This document shows, piece after piece, positions 28,801 to 37,435 of a stretch of 64,000 bases of DNA (positions within the stretch are counted from its first letter, which is position 1; each line of letters begins with the position of its first letter). Below the pieces are notes generated by a model. That model saw nothing but the letters and a program-made list of their open reading frames with translations, did no database searches and was not told the DNA's origin. The DNA is taken from NCBI RefSeq assembly GCF_000169375.1, contig NZ_AAXY01000001.1, positions 248,001 through 312,000 on the forward strand, written 5' to 3'. Both the position numbers and the translations under genes were made by a program. The stretch comes from Marinobacter sp. ELB17. Lineage in GTDB: Bacteria > Pseudomonadota > Gammaproteobacteria > Pseudomonadales > Oleiphilaceae.

Positions 28801-28888
28801 GGCCTAACAAAGCGAGAATATATAACGCAATGGGAAGGCGGTAAGCTAATGGCAAATTTAACCTCGTTTTACTTTTCTGTTCGGTCAT
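25826..28888 (-). CDS. Membrane PAS-GGDEF-EAL cyclic-di-GMP turnover protein
   Basis: 1020 residues. Order: an N-terminal membrane helix (LPIALYILALLGLVASAGYV), a periplasmic Cache-like sensor of about 260 residues, a second helix (VGATGILLVAIIGLFFL, near 305), two PAS domains (about 350-590), GGDEF (IGGDEFAILLSN, about 674) and EAL (YEVLLRWRHP, about 809; DDFGTGYSSMSYL, about 934). The GGDEF signature is intact and the EAL residues needed for phosphodiesterase activity look present, so it may make or break cyclic-di-GMP, in response to a periplasmic ligand. It stands alone, convergent with the CRISPR array. Confidence 0.93.
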   Translation of the reverse strand: MTEQKSKTRLNLPLAYRLPIALYILALLGLVASAGYVAQSTYRQASETATNRSAAHADLAAEMVANRLLSAGYDLRTFAGFVQPLVRQPNTPGDTRPENIEPYLDKRVSTLGFVGELFVADPAGNFFYPSMAEKVTRAPDWPFIAKYLSDNPNREVVTPLYTDPVTGELQIWMLSELHSDPGDVATVIVARQPPDVLSGSLAGLSLSAGQSIAILDESMMLVARLPVVAGAAVSPGQILTDALARRFIDSGSDSYQVIIEGPIPNDGEARFYAFKRVPGAPYIVVVGEKTSVALQDWHQSLWVGATGILLVAIIGLFFLKQFCRRLSVENALLHENRERKLLQQNAQANESRLQALVNSIPDSTFVFDEHGRFTFAHAQNKGQLLRPVEKLLGLHYSEVLPPELAARFDGIKTDVEKSQKMQNIEYQLFIDGEARDYEARVNALTDLEGQHSGFLTLVRDITEDKVLEAELRIASTAFETHLGIIITDENSIILRANKAFSRITGYAEHDVLGKTPNVLQSGLQDATFYHYLWARVRESGSWEGEIWNLRKDGEAYAEWLTITAICGKSGVVQNYVGTFHDITKRKKAEREAHRLAFYDSLTGLANKALLEERLSEVCKANTRQNTHAALLYVDVEQLRSVNDARGYEFGDLVLKAIAEQLGTMVRESDTLARIGGDEFAILLSNLNPSQDVAARVTEGVADKVLDAFTRPIEVLQQKIQVNISIGITLIDGRSSPVDQQLQRAEQATQQAKEQAKLRGEKRISFFDPEIQAQVVQHVLMEEELRNALAEEQLVLYYQPQIRNPNQLLGYEVLLRWRHPKRGIVSPAVFIPIAEQSRLILPIGRWIIEQACEKLAAWQSEPTTSELSLAVNVSIIQFQSNNFVEQVGQILEKTGAPPRLLKLEVTESLLMNDPERITEMMNRLRSMGVRFSLDDFGTGYSSMSYLNQLPLDQIKIDQSFINEVANNLASSAIVESIIGLAKGLNLEVIAEGVETEEQRNWLANHGCQNFQGYLFGRPEEI

Positions 28889-29110
28889 TCAGACTACCCA
28901 TAAGCCGTTATTTTTGGCGTTTGGCGACAAACCCAAGCACCCAGCAAAGTAAACACTGAGCGAGTTATAGTAACTCAAAATCAAAAGATGTGAGTAAACA
29001 GCAGTAATCAGTGGTTTTGCTTTCTGCCAACTATCCAGAGAACCCCAGCATGAAAAACCCTTTCGCATTCCTGTTCAAAAAAGCTCCGTAAATGAACGTT
29101 GAACAACTGC

Positions 29111-29142
29111 AAAAAGGGGCGCCCGTTGCAGGCGCCGCTTTT
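29111..29142 (-). terminator. Terminator of the hit gene
   Basis: Read on the minus strand, arms AAAAGCGGCGCC and GGCGCCCCTTTT pair with one mismatch around a 7-base loop, ending in five T. It lies 24 bases after the hit stop codon. The symmetry lets it also work weakly on the other strand. Confidence 0.8.
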
Positions 29143-29165
29143 GATTTGCTCAAACAGTGCTTGCT

Positions 29166-29531
29166 CTACCCCTGCTTCATTTTGTCAGAGTAAGGCGGCC
29201 ATCCCATAGGTTTACCGGCCAGCAGATGCAAGTGGATGTGAAACACGGTTTGGCCGGAGTTTTCGCCGCAGTTCATGACTGTTCGGTAGCCGTCGTCGGC
29301 GAAGCCCATTTCTTTCGCCAGCTTGGCGGCCACGTAATACAGATTGCCCACCAACTCCCGATCGTCTTCGGTGATGTCGTTAATAGTAGCAATGTGCTTT
29401 TTCGGAATAATCAGCAGGTGCACGGGGGCTTGCGGGTTAATGTCGCGAAACGCCAGGGTGGTGTCGTCTTCGTACACGATGTCGGCGGGAATTTCCCGGT
29501 TGATGATCTTGGTAAAAAGGGTTTCTGACAT
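29166..29531 (-). CDS. HIT family (histidine triad, HinT-like) nucleotide hydrolase
   Basis: 121 residues from ATG at 29529-29531, preceded by AAGGAG; a longer frame to 29561 has no ribosome site. HinT-like proteins hydrolyse adenosine phosphoramidates in the cytosol. The signature is FHIHLHLLAGKPMGWPP with the HxHxHxx triad, and the N-terminal part (FTKIINREIPADIVYED) is typical. It follows ubiF on the same strand after 26 bases and ends at a terminator, so it is probably the last gene of a selU-mscS-ubiF-hit transcript or part of it. Confidence 0.93.
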   Translation of the reverse strand: MSETLFTKIINREIPADIVYEDDTTLAFRDINPQAPVHLLIIPKKHIATINDITEDDRELVGNLYYVAAKLAKEMGFADDGYRTVMNCGENSGQTVFHIHLHLLAGKPMGWPPYSDKMKQG

Positions 29532-29557
29532 AACAGGCTCCTTGTTTAAAGTGAATT

Positions 29558-30793
29558 TCAATCCAGACCCATGGCGTAACGGGCTACGCGGTTGCGGGCG
29601 AAGGGCAGTGCCTGCGCGGCGCCCAGGCCCAGATTGCGCAACAGGTGCAGAGGCGGAACGCGGTTGCTGAACAGATGATAAAAGACATCCATAGCCAGCA
29701 TCATGCGGCGGTTAGCCGGTCGGCGCTGGTGTTCGTATTGGCTCAGTAAGTCGGGGTCGGCCAGGTCGGTGCCGTTGTTGCGGGCAACGATCAATAGCTG
29801 TTGCAGGCATTGGGCGTCTTGAAAACCCAGGTTCACGCCTTGGCCGGCCAGCGGGTTGATGGTGTGGGCCGCATCGCCGGCCAATACCACACGGCCCTGG
29901 TAATAATGTTTGGCGTGCTGGCGGGCAATGGGGAAGCTGGCGCGGGTGTCTATATGCGTTAGCTCTGGCAGCGGTTGGGGAAATTCCTGTTGAATTTCGG
30001 CCATCAGCTGTTCGATGGGCATGGCTTTGAGCTGTGCAAGCCGGGCGGGAGCATCGTACCACACCAGCGAGCCCCAGCTTTCGCCCGGAAATTCTTCGCC
30101 GGCTGTGTGCAACGGCAAAAAGGCCCGCGGGCCAGAGGGTAAAAAGCCCTGCCAGGTGATGTCTTCCACCGCGCCGCGGTAACGAACAGACATCACCATG
30201 GCCTGTTGGTCGTATTGGCTGCGGGTGACGCCAATGCCGGCCAGATCGCGCACCCGGGATTGGGCACCGTCGGCGCCCACCACCAGGGTTGCCGTAATGG
30301 CGGTAGCGTTACTCAGGTCTAGCTGAGCGTGATCGTGGTTCTGGGTGAGGTTTGTAACCGCAACGCCCGGCATTAAAGTGATGTTCGGCTGGGTACTCGC
30401 GGCCTGCCAGAGAGCCGCCTGGGTAACGCTGTTTTCTACGATGTGGCCAAGGTGGCTGGCGCCCAACTTGTCGGCGTTGAATTCCACCCGTGCCAGGGGC
30501 TTTGGCAGCAGCCGGGTAAGCGGGTGCGAGGACTGGTCCCACACCGCCAGGCGGCGATAGGGCGTGGCGCGCATGGCCAGAACGTTGTCCCAGGCCTTTA
30601 GGCCTTGCAGGTAGCGTTCACTGCCGGCGCTAAGGGCGGACACGCGAATATCCGGCGTGCTGCCTGGCACAAATTCGGGAGCGTCAGCGAAGTCAATCAG
30701 CGCCACGCGAAAACCGTTGCGGCCCAGGCCTGTCGCAAGGGCTGCACCCACCATGCCGGCGCCGACAACCGCAATATCAAATGCTTGAGTCAT
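29558..30793 (-). CDS. ubiF: Ubiquinone biosynthesis FAD hydroxylase UbiF-type (UbiH/UbiF/COQ6 family)
   Basis: 411 residues. An FAD-dependent monooxygenase that adds a ring hydroxyl during ubiquinone synthesis at the inner membrane. The dinucleotide-binding start is AVVGAGMVGAALATGLGRNG. Then come ADGAQSRVRDLAGIG and the second FAD motif GDAAHTINPLAGQGVNLGF. The segments RATPYRRLAVWD, SLVWYDAPARLAQLKAM and VPPLHLLRNLGLGAAQ resemble E. coli UbiF more than UbiH or UbiI, which supports C6 hydroxylation of the demethoxy intermediate. Regioselectivity is inferred from resemblance only; related enzymes have shifted specificity. Same strand as hit and mscS. Confidence 0.85.
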   Translation of the reverse strand: MTQAFDIAVVGAGMVGAALATGLGRNGFRVALIDFADAPEFVPGSTPDIRVSALSAGSERYLQGLKAWDNVLAMRATPYRRLAVWDQSSHPLTRLLPKPLARVEFNADKLGASHLGHIVENSVTQAALWQAASTQPNITLMPGVAVTNLTQNHDHAQLDLSNATAITATLVVGADGAQSRVRDLAGIGVTRSQYDQQAMVMSVRYRGAVEDITWQGFLPSGPRAFLPLHTAGEEFPGESWGSLVWYDAPARLAQLKAMPIEQLMAEIQQEFPQPLPELTHIDTRASFPIARQHAKHYYQGRVVLAGDAAHTINPLAGQGVNLGFQDAQCLQQLLIVARNNGTDLADPDLLSQYEHQRRPANRRMMLAMDVFYHLFSNRVPPLHLLRNLGLGAAQALPFARNRVARYAMGLD

Positions 30794-30880
30794 ATCGGGT
30801 TCCTGTTTGTTGTTGTCAGTTTACGCGATGGCAACGAACAGGCAAGCCGTGGAGTGGGTGCTGGCTTTTTGTACGCAGCC

Positions 30881-31714
30881 TCAATCGGCCTTGTACATGT
30901 GCACATCGCGCTGGGGGAAGGGAATACTGATGCCTTCGGCGTCAAACGCCTTCTTCACGCGTTCCTGCATGTCCCAGTAGAACGGCCACAGGTCTGCGGA
31001 TTTGGTCCAGGCGCGGACGGTCAGGTTAACAGAGCTGTCGCCCAGGCCGCCCACCACAATCATTGGCTCCGGGTCTTTCAGGGCGCGTTCGTCCTCTTCA
31101 ATTAGGTGCCTGATGGTGGCTTTGGCTTTGTCGATGTCGTCACCGTAGCCAATACCAAAGCTCATATCGCAGCGGCGGGTAGGGTAGGCGCTGAGGTTGG
31201 TCAGGCTGGAGTTGGACAGGTCGCCGTTGGGAATAATGATGCGGCGGTTATCAAAGGTATTAACGATGGTGTACAGGATAGAGATTTCCACCACCGAACC
31301 CAGATAGCCCTGAGCTTCAATGACATCGCCCACTTTGAATGGTTTGAAGATCAGAATCAGCACGCCGCCGGCGAAATTGCCCAGGCTGCCTTGCAGTGCC
31401 AGGCCAATGGCCAGGCCGGCAGCACCAATAATGGCAATGAAGGAGGTAGTGGCAATGCCCACCATGGATGCGACGGAAATCAGCAGCAGAATTTTCAGAA
31501 TCGCCGATAACAGGCCACACAGGAAGGTATTCAGCGTAGGGTCTTTTTTGCCAAGTTTGCTATCCAGTAAGCGAACAAACCGGTTGATCAGCCACATACC
31601 CACAATGAGGGTGATAATGGCCAGTACCACTTTGGGTGCGTAGGCCATGACCAGTGTGATGGCCTGGTCTACCAGTTCTGTGGCGCGGCCGTTGGCGCCG
31701 AATAAATCTTCCAT
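30881..31714 (-). CDS. mscS: Small-conductance mechanosensitive channel MscS
   Basis: 277 residues from ATG at 31712-31714, preceded by AAGGAG at about 7 bases; the longer frame to 31774 overlaps selU and is unlikely. E. coli MscS has 286. It opens under membrane tension to release solutes on osmotic downshock. Three N-terminal helices end in the glycine/alanine-rich pore helix GAAGLAIGLALQGSLGNFAGG. The cytoplasmic beta domain follows, with FKVGDVIEAQGYLGSVVEI and IIIPNGDLSNSSLTNLS. The gene lies just after selU, 26 bases from its stop. Confidence 0.94.
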   Translation of the reverse strand: MEDLFGANGRATELVDQAITLVMAYAPKVVLAIITLIVGMWLINRFVRLLDSKLGKKDPTLNTFLCGLLSAILKILLLISVASMVGIATTSFIAIIGAAGLAIGLALQGSLGNFAGGVLILIFKPFKVGDVIEAQGYLGSVVEISILYTIVNTFDNRRIIIPNGDLSNSSLTNLSAYPTRRCDMSFGIGYGDDIDKAKATIRHLIEEDERALKDPEPMIVVGGLGDSSVNLTVRAWTKSADLWPFYWDMQERVKKAFDAEGISIPFPQRDVHMYKAD

Positions 31715-31740
31715 AGCTAACTCCTTGTGAAATTTTCGTT

Positions 31741-32850
31741 TTATGAAATGTGCGGGTGGGCGTGCAGGGCCCACTGTGCGATGGCGTCCGGACCGCCATG
31801 CATAATCACTGTGCCCGGTTTACGGGCCAACTGGTAATCGTACATTGGGTCGTAGTAATGCTCTAGCAGGCTTTGTATCCAGGCGTTATGACCGTCGCTT
31901 GCGCCGTTCTCTGCCTGTTGCGCCAGTGCTGACTCCATCATGCTGCGCAGTTGCTGATGACGTTCGCCCCCCAGGCGTTTACGAATTCGATCAAGCGCGC
32001 TCAGAAGGTAGTCGCTGAAATTTTGCCAACCGGCCTGTGCACCATCCAGATTGGTGTAATCGGTCAGCATATTTTCGACATAGTCTTGGCGAATAATATC
32101 AATGCGCCCGGCCATTGGCCGGTCCAGCACGACTAAAGGCGCCGCCGCCATGCGTTCACGCAGGCTGACGGGCAGCGCGCAACGCCCCACAAGGCGGCTT
32201 TCGTCTTCCAGATAAATGGGGCCGCCGCGCTGATGCCTGGCGTGTAGCATGGCGACTGCAAGCTGGTTTTCAAAGTTGATTTGCGTGGGTTGTGGCGTTA
32301 CCTGCCGGCCAAAGCTGGAACCGCGGTGATTGGCCAGGCCTTCGAGATCTACCGGGTTGGGCAGGGTGTTCAATACACGGGTTTTGCCAGTGCCGGTGCG
32401 GCCGCTGAGGATGTAAAACGTCTCGCTGGCAATCTGCTGTTCCAGCTGATCAATCAGGAACCGGCGCATGGCTTTGTAGCCGCCTTCTACCAGCGGATAA
32501 TCAACGCCCGCTTGCGCAATCCACTGGCGTGAAAGATTAGAGCGCAGTCCGCCGCGGAAACAATACAGGTAGCCGTCTGGATGTTGGGTGCAAAAGTGTT
32601 TCCAGGCTGCAAGGCGCTGAGCCTTGATGTCGCCCTGCACCAGCTGGTGGCCCAGCTCGATGGCTTTGCTTTGGCCCTGCTCTTTGTAACAAATCCCGAC
32701 AAGGTGGCGCTCATCGTCATTCATCAGCGGTGCGTTAATAGCGCCGGGAAGATGGCCTTTGTCGAATTCGACAGGCGCACGTACGTCTAGCAGCGGTGTG
32801 TTGTTTAAAAATAGAGAAAGGTAATCGTCGGTGTCTTGTCTGCGGATCAT
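31741..32850 (-). CDS. selU: tRNA 2-selenouridine/geranyl-2-thiouridine synthase SelU (MnmH)
   Basis: 369 residues, normal. The enzyme replaces sulphur with selenium, through a geranylated intermediate, at the wobble uridine of certain tRNAs. An N-terminal rhodanese domain (LLDVRAPVEFDKGHLPGAIN) carries the catalytic Cys in YCFRGGLRS. The C-terminal P-loop domain has ILSGRTGTGKTRVLN and DLEGLANHRGSSFG. The motif usually reads CWRGG, so the Phe is a conservative change. No selD was seen in this window. It is the first gene of the minus-strand group that ends with hit. Confidence 0.93.
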   Translation of the reverse strand: MIRRQDTDDYLSLFLNNTPLLDVRAPVEFDKGHLPGAINAPLMNDDERHLVGICYKEQGQSKAIELGHQLVQGDIKAQRLAAWKHFCTQHPDGYLYCFRGGLRSNLSRQWIAQAGVDYPLVEGGYKAMRRFLIDQLEQQIASETFYILSGRTGTGKTRVLNTLPNPVDLEGLANHRGSSFGRQVTPQPTQINFENQLAVAMLHARHQRGGPIYLEDESRLVGRCALPVSLRERMAAAPLVVLDRPMAGRIDIIRQDYVENMLTDYTNLDGAQAGWQNFSDYLLSALDRIRKRLGGERHQQLRSMMESALAQQAENGASDGHNAWIQSLLEHYYDPMYDYQLARKPGTVIMHGGPDAIAQWALHAHPHIS

Positions 32851-33220
32851 AAAAGGAGGATAAACTGGCCAAATTGGGAAATCAGTATAGAGCAGTTAGT
32901 TCGATTGTGCCGGGGCTAGTACGAAAAGGACCGCCATTAATAATAGGTCGGCGCATCCTTGCGCAATGTGCAACTGCCGTGTTGCTGCTCCTTGGCCCAC
33001 TCCGTGGCGCATACATCGTCCGTGACCAACGCCATTTTACCAATACAGAGTGTTTGGGAGGTTATACCTTCGGATTATAACCCTATAAAATACACGGACT
33101 TTCTATATAAATTCTCTAATAATCAATGATTTATTATTATTCATGTTGTATTTTCTTGCTAATAAAAAGCCAAAAAACAATGGATTTGTAAGAGAATGCT
33201 TACACTGGCCTGCACATTTT
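32851..33220. other. Gene-free gap between vanZ-like gene and selU
   Basis: 370 bases with no gene I can support. It must contain the selU promoter on the minus strand. The right half (about 33080-33190) is very AT-rich. A 7-bp stem, GGTTATA and TATAACC, lies at 33060-33082, and on the minus strand its arm contains TATAAT, a possible -10 hexamer without a matching -35. A 68-codon frame at 32874-33080 has no ribosome site or recognisable features and is not called. Confidence 0.5.
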
Positions 33221-33646
33221 TCAGTATTGCGCTCTAAATTTTTGCAGCCAAGGCCAAATCAGCATTCCGGCCGCGATGCCAGCGGCGTCAGCGGCCACGT
33301 CAGCCAGTGAAAAGTCGCGGTAGGGCAGGGTAGCTTGCACAATTTCTATAAGCATGCCGAAACCCAGCAGCAGCGGGACGAAATAAAGCGGTTTCAGCTG
33401 CGGCCAGCCCAGGCGCACCAGCAGCGTAAGTTCTAGAAATGCAATCAGATGATTGACCTTGTCGCTGGGCGCAGAGGGCACGGGCAGCGGGCCTGCGGTC
33501 GTGGCCAGAAACAGGATAGCGGCGATAGACGCCAATAGCGCAAACCGCCACAGGGAACATAAGCGGAGTAATTGTGCAAGCCGTTGTTTCGTGGTTGCTA
33601 AAAGCATATTGATTGATTGTTCCGGCTGTGGCAAAGACCGCATCAT
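33221..33646 (-). CDS. VanZ-like small membrane protein
   Basis: 141 residues if ATG at 33646 is used; an internal Met (33607) would give 128. Neither start has a clear ribosome site. The protein has about three to four hydrophobic helices (WRFALLASIAAILFLATTAG, LYFVPLLLGFGMLIEIVQ, VAADAAGIAAGMLIWPWLQ). It contains the family pattern of an N-terminal helix, then DKVNHLIAFLELTLLVR, then EIVQATLPYRDFSLADVAAD, which places it in the VanZ family. VanZ itself is linked to teicoplanin tolerance, but these Gram-negative relatives have no known role. It is divergent from cysZ. Confidence 0.78.
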   Translation of the reverse strand: MMRSLPQPEQSINMLLATTKQRLAQLLRLCSLWRFALLASIAAILFLATTAGPLPVPSAPSDKVNHLIAFLELTLLVRLGWPQLKPLYFVPLLLGFGMLIEIVQATLPYRDFSLADVAADAAGIAAGMLIWPWLQKFRAQY

Positions 33647-33694
33647 GATATGCTTTGCAGCCCGTCAATGTCACTGCAACCAAGGTTTTACGCC

Positions 33695-34444
33695 ATGCTC
33701 AATGGTAACTTTTTTCGCGGATTGGGGTATCTGGGCGAAGGTTTTGGCCTGATTTGGCAACCCGGTCTTCGCCTTTTTGTGATTATCCCCCTGCTGATTA
33801 ACATTCTGCTGTTCAGCCTGCTATTTTTTTATCTGGGTGAATTATTTTCCGGTCTGATTGCGACGGCCATGGGCTGGTTGCCAGACTGGGCCTGGCTGCA
33901 AGCGCTGGACTGGCTGTTCTGGTTGCTTTACGGCGCTGTTATTGTGTTGGTGCTGGCTTATGGTTTTGTGATGGTGGCCAATCTGATTGGTGCACCGTTT
34001 TACGGTTACCTGGCGGAGCGCTGCGAGCAGCACCTGACCGGTCAACCAATCGGTGACGACGAAGGTTGGGCGGGTATTGTTAAAGACATTCCGCGTTCGC
34101 TGTGGCGCGAGTTGCAGAAAATCGGCTATTACCTGCCCCGTGCCCTGGGCCTGCTTATTCTGGGACTGATACCGGTGGTGAATCTGGTGGCGGTGGTGCT
34201 GTGGTTCGTGTTCAACAGCTGGATGATGGCGCTGCAGTATGTGGATTACCCGGCAGACAACCACAAGACCAGTTTTTCGGTGCTAAAACGGATGCTGGCC
34301 GAGCGCCGATTGTCGGCTTTGGGTTTTGGGCTGCCGGTAGCGCTGGCGGCCATGGTGCCAATATTGAACTTGTTTGTGGTGCCGGCAGCGGTGTGTGGTG
34401 CCACGGCGTTATGGGTGCGTGAACAAGGTTCCGCACGTTTTTGA
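33695..34444 (+). CDS. cysZ: Sulphate transporter CysZ (EI24 domain)
   Basis: About 249 residues from ATG at 33695, which has AAGG 9 bases upstream; ATG at 33668 is an alternative. Inner-membrane CysZ brings sulphate in for cysteine synthesis. It aligns along most of its length with E. coli CysZ: GLIWQPGLRLFVIIPLLINI, APFYGYLAERCEQHLTG, VKDIPRSLWRELQKIGYYLP, ALQYVDYPADNHK and NLFVVPAAVCGATALWV. Divergent from the vanZ-like gene; rapA follows at once on the same strand. Confidence 0.9.
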   Translation: MLNGNFFRGLGYLGEGFGLIWQPGLRLFVIIPLLINILLFSLLFFYLGELFSGLIATAMGWLPDWAWLQALDWLFWLLYGAVIVLVLAYGFVMVANLIGAPFYGYLAERCEQHLTGQPIGDDEGWAGIVKDIPRSLWRELQKIGYYLPRALGLLILGLIPVVNLVAVVLWFVFNSWMMALQYVDYPADNHKTSFSVLKRMLAERRLSALGFGLPVALAAMVPILNLFVVPAAVCGATALWVREQGSARF

Positions 34445-34474
34445 TTGAGATTGGGATTAGGATTTGGAGGTTGC

Positions 34475-37336
34475 TTGGAAACGTCGGATTTTGTCATTGG
34501 TCAGCGCTGGGTTAGCCACAGCGATACAGCCCTGGGCTTGGGCATAGTTACGGATATTTCCGGGCGCAGGGTGACCCTGGGTTTTCCGGCGGCTGACGAA
34601 GAACGCACCTACGCCACCGACAACGCGCCCTTGTCGCGTATTATTTATCAGCTGGGTGAAACCATCGAAACCTTTGATGGTGGAAGTTACATCGTGCACG
34701 CGGTGGAAGACATGGCGGGTCTGCTGGTTTACCACGCCGACGATGGCGAAAATGTCCAGACGGTTTCCGAGGTGAAACTCAGCGGAACGGTAAACTTCTC
34801 GGCCCCCCATCAGCGCCTGTTCGCCGGCCAGTTTGACCGCAACGGTGCCTTTCGCCTCCGTTTTTCCACGTTGAACCATCTTGACCGTCTGCGGGCCTCG
34901 CCGGCCGAGGGCCTGATTGGCGCCCGCACCCAGCATTTGCCCCATCAGCTTTATATTGCCGGCGAAGTGGCTCGGCGTTTTGCCCCGCGGGTACTGTTGG
35001 CCGACGAAGTAGGCCTGGGCAAAACCATTGAGGCCGGTTTGATTCTGCACTATCAGCTGCACACGGGCCGCGCCCGGCGGGCCTTGATAGTGGTGCCAGA
35101 TTCGCTGATTCACCAATGGCTGGTTGAAATGCTGCGGCGCTTCAACCTGCGTTTCTCCATTGTTGATCAAAGCCGTTATGACGCCATCAAAGAACAGCAG
35201 AGCGACGTGGATGCTCTGATGAGCCATATATTTGGCGAAGAAGGTCGGGAAAACCCATTTGAAAGTGAACAGCTGGTGTTGTGTAGCCAGAGTTTTCTGA
35301 CCGCCACTGAACAAGCCCGAAATGACGCTATAGCGGCCGGTTGGGATTTGTTGATTGTTGATGAAGCCCACCACCTGGCCTGGAGTGAAAGCCACGTTAG
35401 TGCGGAATATCAAACAATTGAAAGCCTGGCGGCGGCAAGCCAGGGCCTGCTGCTTCTGACCGCAACGCCAGAACAGGTGGGGCTGGCCAGCCATTTTGCG
35501 CGTTTGCGCCTGCTGGATCCGGCGCGGTTCCACGATTTACAGGCGTTCCGCGAACAGGAAAGCCAGTACGAAGCGGTAAACGCCGTGGTGCGCCGATTGC
35601 AGTCTGAGCACACCATCGCAAGCGGCGACCAGCAAATTCTAGAGCAGTGGCTGGGTTCGCAATTGCCCCAGCTGTTGGCAGAGAGCGACCCCCATCAGGC
35701 GATTATTGACGCCCTGCTGGATCGCCATGGCACCGGCCGGGTGTTGTTTCGTAATACACGCGCTGCTATTCAGGGCTTTCCCGCACGTCTTCCACACCCG
35801 GTGCCACTGCCGTGCCCCGAACTTTACAGCGGCTTTACCCGCGGCATTGACGGCCTGACTCCCGAACGTAACGAGCCCGACGAAGAGCAGTGGCTGGCGG
35901 AGGACCCGCGGGTAGCCTGGTTGCAAAAAACACTGGCGGGCTTGCGCCCGGAAAAAGTGGTGGTGATTTGTGCCCACGCCAGCACAGCTATGGCCTTGGA
36001 GCACTATTTGCAGTTGCGCGCTGGTATTCGCAGCGCAGCGTTCCACGAACATTTAAGCCTGATAGAGCGCGACCGTGCCGCAGCTTACTTTGCTGATTCT
36101 GAGCAGGGCGCCCAAGCGCTGATTTGCTCCGAGATCGGCAGTGAAGGCCGTAACTTCCAGTTTGCCCATCATTTGGTGCTGTTTGACCTGCCGGCCAACC
36201 CGGACCTGTTGGAGCAGCGCATTGGCCGCCTGGACCGTATTGGCCAAACCAGCGCCATTGATATTCATATCCCGTATCTGGAAGGCACCAGTCAGGAAGT
36301 GCAGTACCAGTGGTTCCAGCGTGGCCTGAACGCCTTTGCAGAAAGTTGCAGTGTGGGTGTGGCGGTGCAGGAGTCTGTGGCGAATGCATGGCAGCAGTCG
36401 CTGGCGGGCGACGCCGCCGCTCTGGAAACCCTGCTGAACGCTTCTGCGGCGGAAACGGCGCGCCTGAAAACCCTGCTGCAGAATGGCCGTGATGCGCTGA
36501 TTGAGCTGAACTCCTGCCGCAACGAGCCGGCGCAACGTTTGATTGACGCCATTGAAGCCGAAGAATCAGCTGCGGCCGTGCGCGACTATATGATGGAAGC
36601 CTTCGACATTCTGGGTGTGGATGTAGAAGACCATTCCGAACATTCGGACGTGCTGCGCCCGGGCGAGCAGTACCAGGCCGGGCACGTGGCAGGCTTGCCC
36701 GAAGACGGCATAACCGTCACCTGGGAGCGGGACCGCGCGCTGGAGCGTGAAGATCTGGCGTTTATGAGCTGGGAGCACCCCATGGTGACCGGCATTATGG
36801 AGTCTGTGACCAGTTCCGGATTGGGTAAAGCCGCGTTGGCCACCATGTCGGTGAAGGCCTTGCCGGCCGGCACCCTGTTGATGGAAGCCCTGTTCACTGT
36901 ACATTGCCCGGCGCCAGACGCTCTTCAGTTGACCCGTTATCTGCCGGTCTCGCCGCTGCGTTTGCTGGTGGATGTAACCGGCAAAGACCTGTCGAAAGCT
37001 TTGCCCCACGACCGGTTGAACGATATGTGTTCTAACATTCGCCGGCGTACGGCGCAGGCGATTGTGCCGCAAATTCGCGCCCAGGTTGAGACCATGGTGG
37101 ATCACTCTCAGTGCCTGGCCGAGCCGCACTTGCAACCGCTGCAACAAAAAGCACTGGCACAGGTGGACGCGATGTTCGGCCCGGAAATACGCCGCCTGGA
37201 AGCCTTGCAGGCGGTGAACTCGGCGATTCGTGATGAGGAAATCGAGTATTTCCGAACCCAGTTGTCAGCCGCCCGCGAAGCAATAGCGCACGCCATCCTG
37301 GCGCTGGAAGGCATTAGAGTGATTGTAACCTCCTGA
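34475..37336 (+). CDS. rapA: RNA polymerase-associated ATPase RapA
   Basis: 953 residues from TTG at 34475, just after GGAGG (34466-34470). This start aligns with the E. coli N-terminus (GQRW near residue 8), whereas the longer frame from 34445 does not. RapA is a Swi2/Snf2-type ATPase that rescues and recycles RNA polymerase. The N-terminal Tudor-like domains are followed by Walker A LLADEVGLGKTIEAGLILHY, LIVDEAHHLAW (motif II), LLTATPEQVGL (III), ICSEIGSEGRNFQFAHHLVL (V) and LLEQRIGRLDRIGQ (VI). The C-terminal portion also matches. The rare TTG start and close SD may limit translation. Confidence 0.95.
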   Translation: METSDFVIGQRWVSHSDTALGLGIVTDISGRRVTLGFPAADEERTYATDNAPLSRIIYQLGETIETFDGGSYIVHAVEDMAGLLVYHADDGENVQTVSEVKLSGTVNFSAPHQRLFAGQFDRNGAFRLRFSTLNHLDRLRASPAEGLIGARTQHLPHQLYIAGEVARRFAPRVLLADEVGLGKTIEAGLILHYQLHTGRARRALIVVPDSLIHQWLVEMLRRFNLRFSIVDQSRYDAIKEQQSDVDALMSHIFGEEGRENPFESEQLVLCSQSFLTATEQARNDAIAAGWDLLIVDEAHHLAWSESHVSAEYQTIESLAAASQGLLLLTATPEQVGLASHFARLRLLDPARFHDLQAFREQESQYEAVNAVVRRLQSEHTIASGDQQILEQWLGSQLPQLLAESDPHQAIIDALLDRHGTGRVLFRNTRAAIQGFPARLPHPVPLPCPELYSGFTRGIDGLTPERNEPDEEQWLAEDPRVAWLQKTLAGLRPEKVVVICAHASTAMALEHYLQLRAGIRSAAFHEHLSLIERDRAAAYFADSEQGAQALICSEIGSEGRNFQFAHHLVLFDLPANPDLLEQRIGRLDRIGQTSAIDIHIPYLEGTSQEVQYQWFQRGLNAFAESCSVGVAVQESVANAWQQSLAGDAAALETLLNASAAETARLKTLLQNGRDALIELNSCRNEPAQRLIDAIEAEESAAAVRDYMMEAFDILGVDVEDHSEHSDVLRPGEQYQAGHVAGLPEDGITVTWERDRALEREDLAFMSWEHPMVTGIMESVTSSGLGKAALATMSVKALPAGTLLMEALFTVHCPAPDALQLTRYLPVSPLRLLVDVTGKDLSKALPHDRLNDMCSNIRRRTAQAIVPQIRAQVETMVDHSQCLAEPHLQPLQQKALAQVDAMFGPEIRRLEALQAVNSAIRDEEIEYFRTQLSAAREAIAHAILALEGIRVIVTS

Positions 37337-37435
37337 TGCTGTGACACGCCGAGCTTAGCTGGCCAGATATTAAGCAATCAGGTAACGTAAAGTGATGAAA
37401 ACCAGCTGTTCAAACCAGGCATAACAGGGGAATTA

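Noticed and set aside
29050..29091. A 13-codon frame, MKNPFAFLFKKAP
   Set aside because: No ribosome site, very short, and nothing similar nearby; not supportable as a gene.
32905..32930. CTAGTACGAAAAGGACC resembles the sarcin-ricin loop of 23S rRNA
   Set aside because: It has an extra base and the flanking sequence does not match 23S rRNA; most likely chance.
32874..33080. 68-codon frame in the gap before selU
   Set aside because: No ribosome site, no recognisable domain, and it lies over the expected selU promoter.
37359..37366. CTGGCCAG palindrome before fadE as a possible FadR or PsrA site
   Set aside because: Outside the central 8 bases it does not match the FadR pattern well enough, and no GAAAC-N4-GTTTC site was seen.
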